This document shows positions 63,641 to 64,000 of a stretch of 64,000 nucleotides of DNA, piece by piece. This DNA is from Streptomyces sp. yr375 (GTDB lineage: Bacteria; Actinomycetota; Actinomycetes; Streptomycetales; Streptomycetaceae). The stretch covers positions 1-64,000 of the forward strand of contig NZ_FOFF01000019.1 of NCBI RefSeq assembly GCF_900110755.1, in the 5' to 3' direction. A program made the position numbers and the translations under genes. The first letter of the stretch is position 1. The number at the start of each line of letters is the position of its first letter. The notes beneath the pieces are model-generated. The model saw only the letters and a list, made by a program, of their open reading frames with translations, had not been told where the DNA came from and did not search any database.

Positions 63641-63686
63641 GATCCGTGCCGCACGGCGAGCGATCCGTGCCACGGCGATCCGTGCC
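63641..63686. promoter_or_regulatory. Three direct repeats upstream of the DAHP synthase gene
   Basis: GATCCGTGCC occurs at 63641, 63662 and 63677, each followed by or overlapping CACGGC, about 60-100 bases ahead of the GTG at 63745. Direct repeats in this position are typical of activator sites; spacing of 21 and 15 bases does not match a family I can name. Confidence 0.5.
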
Positions 63687-63744
63687 TCACGGCAACCGTG
63701 AGACGACACGGCGGACCGATCCATCCACAACGGGAGAGGCTTCA

Positions 63745-64000
63745 GTGGACAACCCTGTGCCCGGCAGCGGCGATATAAGCGATATAGCTGACATCGGTGG
63801 TACCAGTGGTGTCGGTGATATCGATGTCATCGGCGACATCGGCTCGAAACCCGCCCGGCAGCAGCCGAGTTGGGGCGACGCGGAGGGCGTACGGCGGGTG
63901 CGGCGGCAACTGCGGGCCGCGCCGGGGCTCGTCACCCCCGAGGACGTGCGCACGCTGCGCTCGGTGCTGGCCGTCGTCGCCGCCGGGGACGCCCACGTGG
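63745..64000 (+). CDS. Class II DAHP synthase, PhzC-like (start only; runs off window)
   Basis: The GTG at 63745 has GGGAGAGG ahead. After a 34-residue low-complexity N-terminus rich in Gly-Asp-Ile triplets, residues about 38-85 read QQPSWGDAEGVRRVRRQLRAAP and LRSVLAVVAAGDAHV. These match the N-terminus of plant-type DAHP synthases, closest in style to phenazine PhzC (QQPEWGD...). Catalyses phosphoenolpyruvate plus erythrose-4-phosphate to DAHP, feeding chorismate. A pathway-dedicated copy in a biosynthetic set points to an aromatic precursor. The Gly-Asp-Ile tail is not a feature I know in the family. C-terminal four-fifths are outside. Confidence 0.8.
   Translation, partial: MDNPVPGSGDISDIADIGGTSGVGDIDVIGDIGSKPARQQPSWGDAEGVRRVRRQLRAAPGLVTPEDVRTLRSVLAVVAAGDAHV

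Overview
The window is high-GC actinobacterial chromosome, most likely Streptomyces. The evidence is very high third-position GC, frequent GTG starts behind GGAGG-type ribosome sites, rare TTA codons, DUF397/XRE/anti-sigma-like ATPase cassettes, tandem secreted M4 metalloproteases, Ig-like L,D-transpeptidases and two adjacent specialised-metabolite gene sets. No rRNA, tRNA, CRISPR array or origin was seen.

Layout. 0-17.6 kb is a variable region: three transposase remnants (IS630, IS5 and IS701 types) and a 3,506-residue secreted Rhs/YD-repeat polymorphic toxin with a nuclease tip. An overlapping SUKH immunity gene, a second SUKH gene and a dead third SUKH gene follow. One intact divergent XRE-DUF397/ATPase cassette and one collapsed by an internal deletion flank this island. 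17.6-46.9 kb is mostly ordinary chromosome: two M4 proteases, two asymmetric heterodimeric ABC exporters, a LysR regulator with divergent partners, a DrrAB-like exporter with a two-component system, the GlgX debranching enzyme, two L,D-transpeptidases, an enoyl-CoA hydratase, a Tat-type deacetylase-like lipoprotein, a beta-propeller lipoprotein, a GNAT protein, an EF-hand protein and a reductase.

46.98-51.8 kb is a compact six-gene minus-strand lasso-peptide operon. A 40-residue precursor is followed by the cyclase (C), the leader-binding protein (B1) and the leader peptidase (B2). Translationally coupled to these are a phytanoyl-CoA-dioxygenase-like oxygenase and a DMATS-type aromatic prenyltransferase. 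The predicted 15-residue core, WYGWASNDGEGVAII, is rich in Trp/Tyr and has one possible ring acceptor, Asp8. This suggests a prenylated and/or hydroxylated lasso peptide, and it is the most interesting system here.

52-64 kb, continuing past the window edge, is a second biosynthetic set. It has two KAS III enzymes, two arylamine N-acetyltransferase-type enzymes, an ACMSD-like amidohydrolase, an NTF2-fold protein, a WrbA-like flavoprotein, two NmrA-like reductases, a TetR regulator with inverted-repeat operators, a catalytically degenerate IS701-like protein with two TTA codons, and the start of a PhzC-like class II DAHP synthase. An aromatic, amide-containing product from chorismate is the simplest inference. 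The leftward arm of this set ends in a heme A synthase gene (ctaA).
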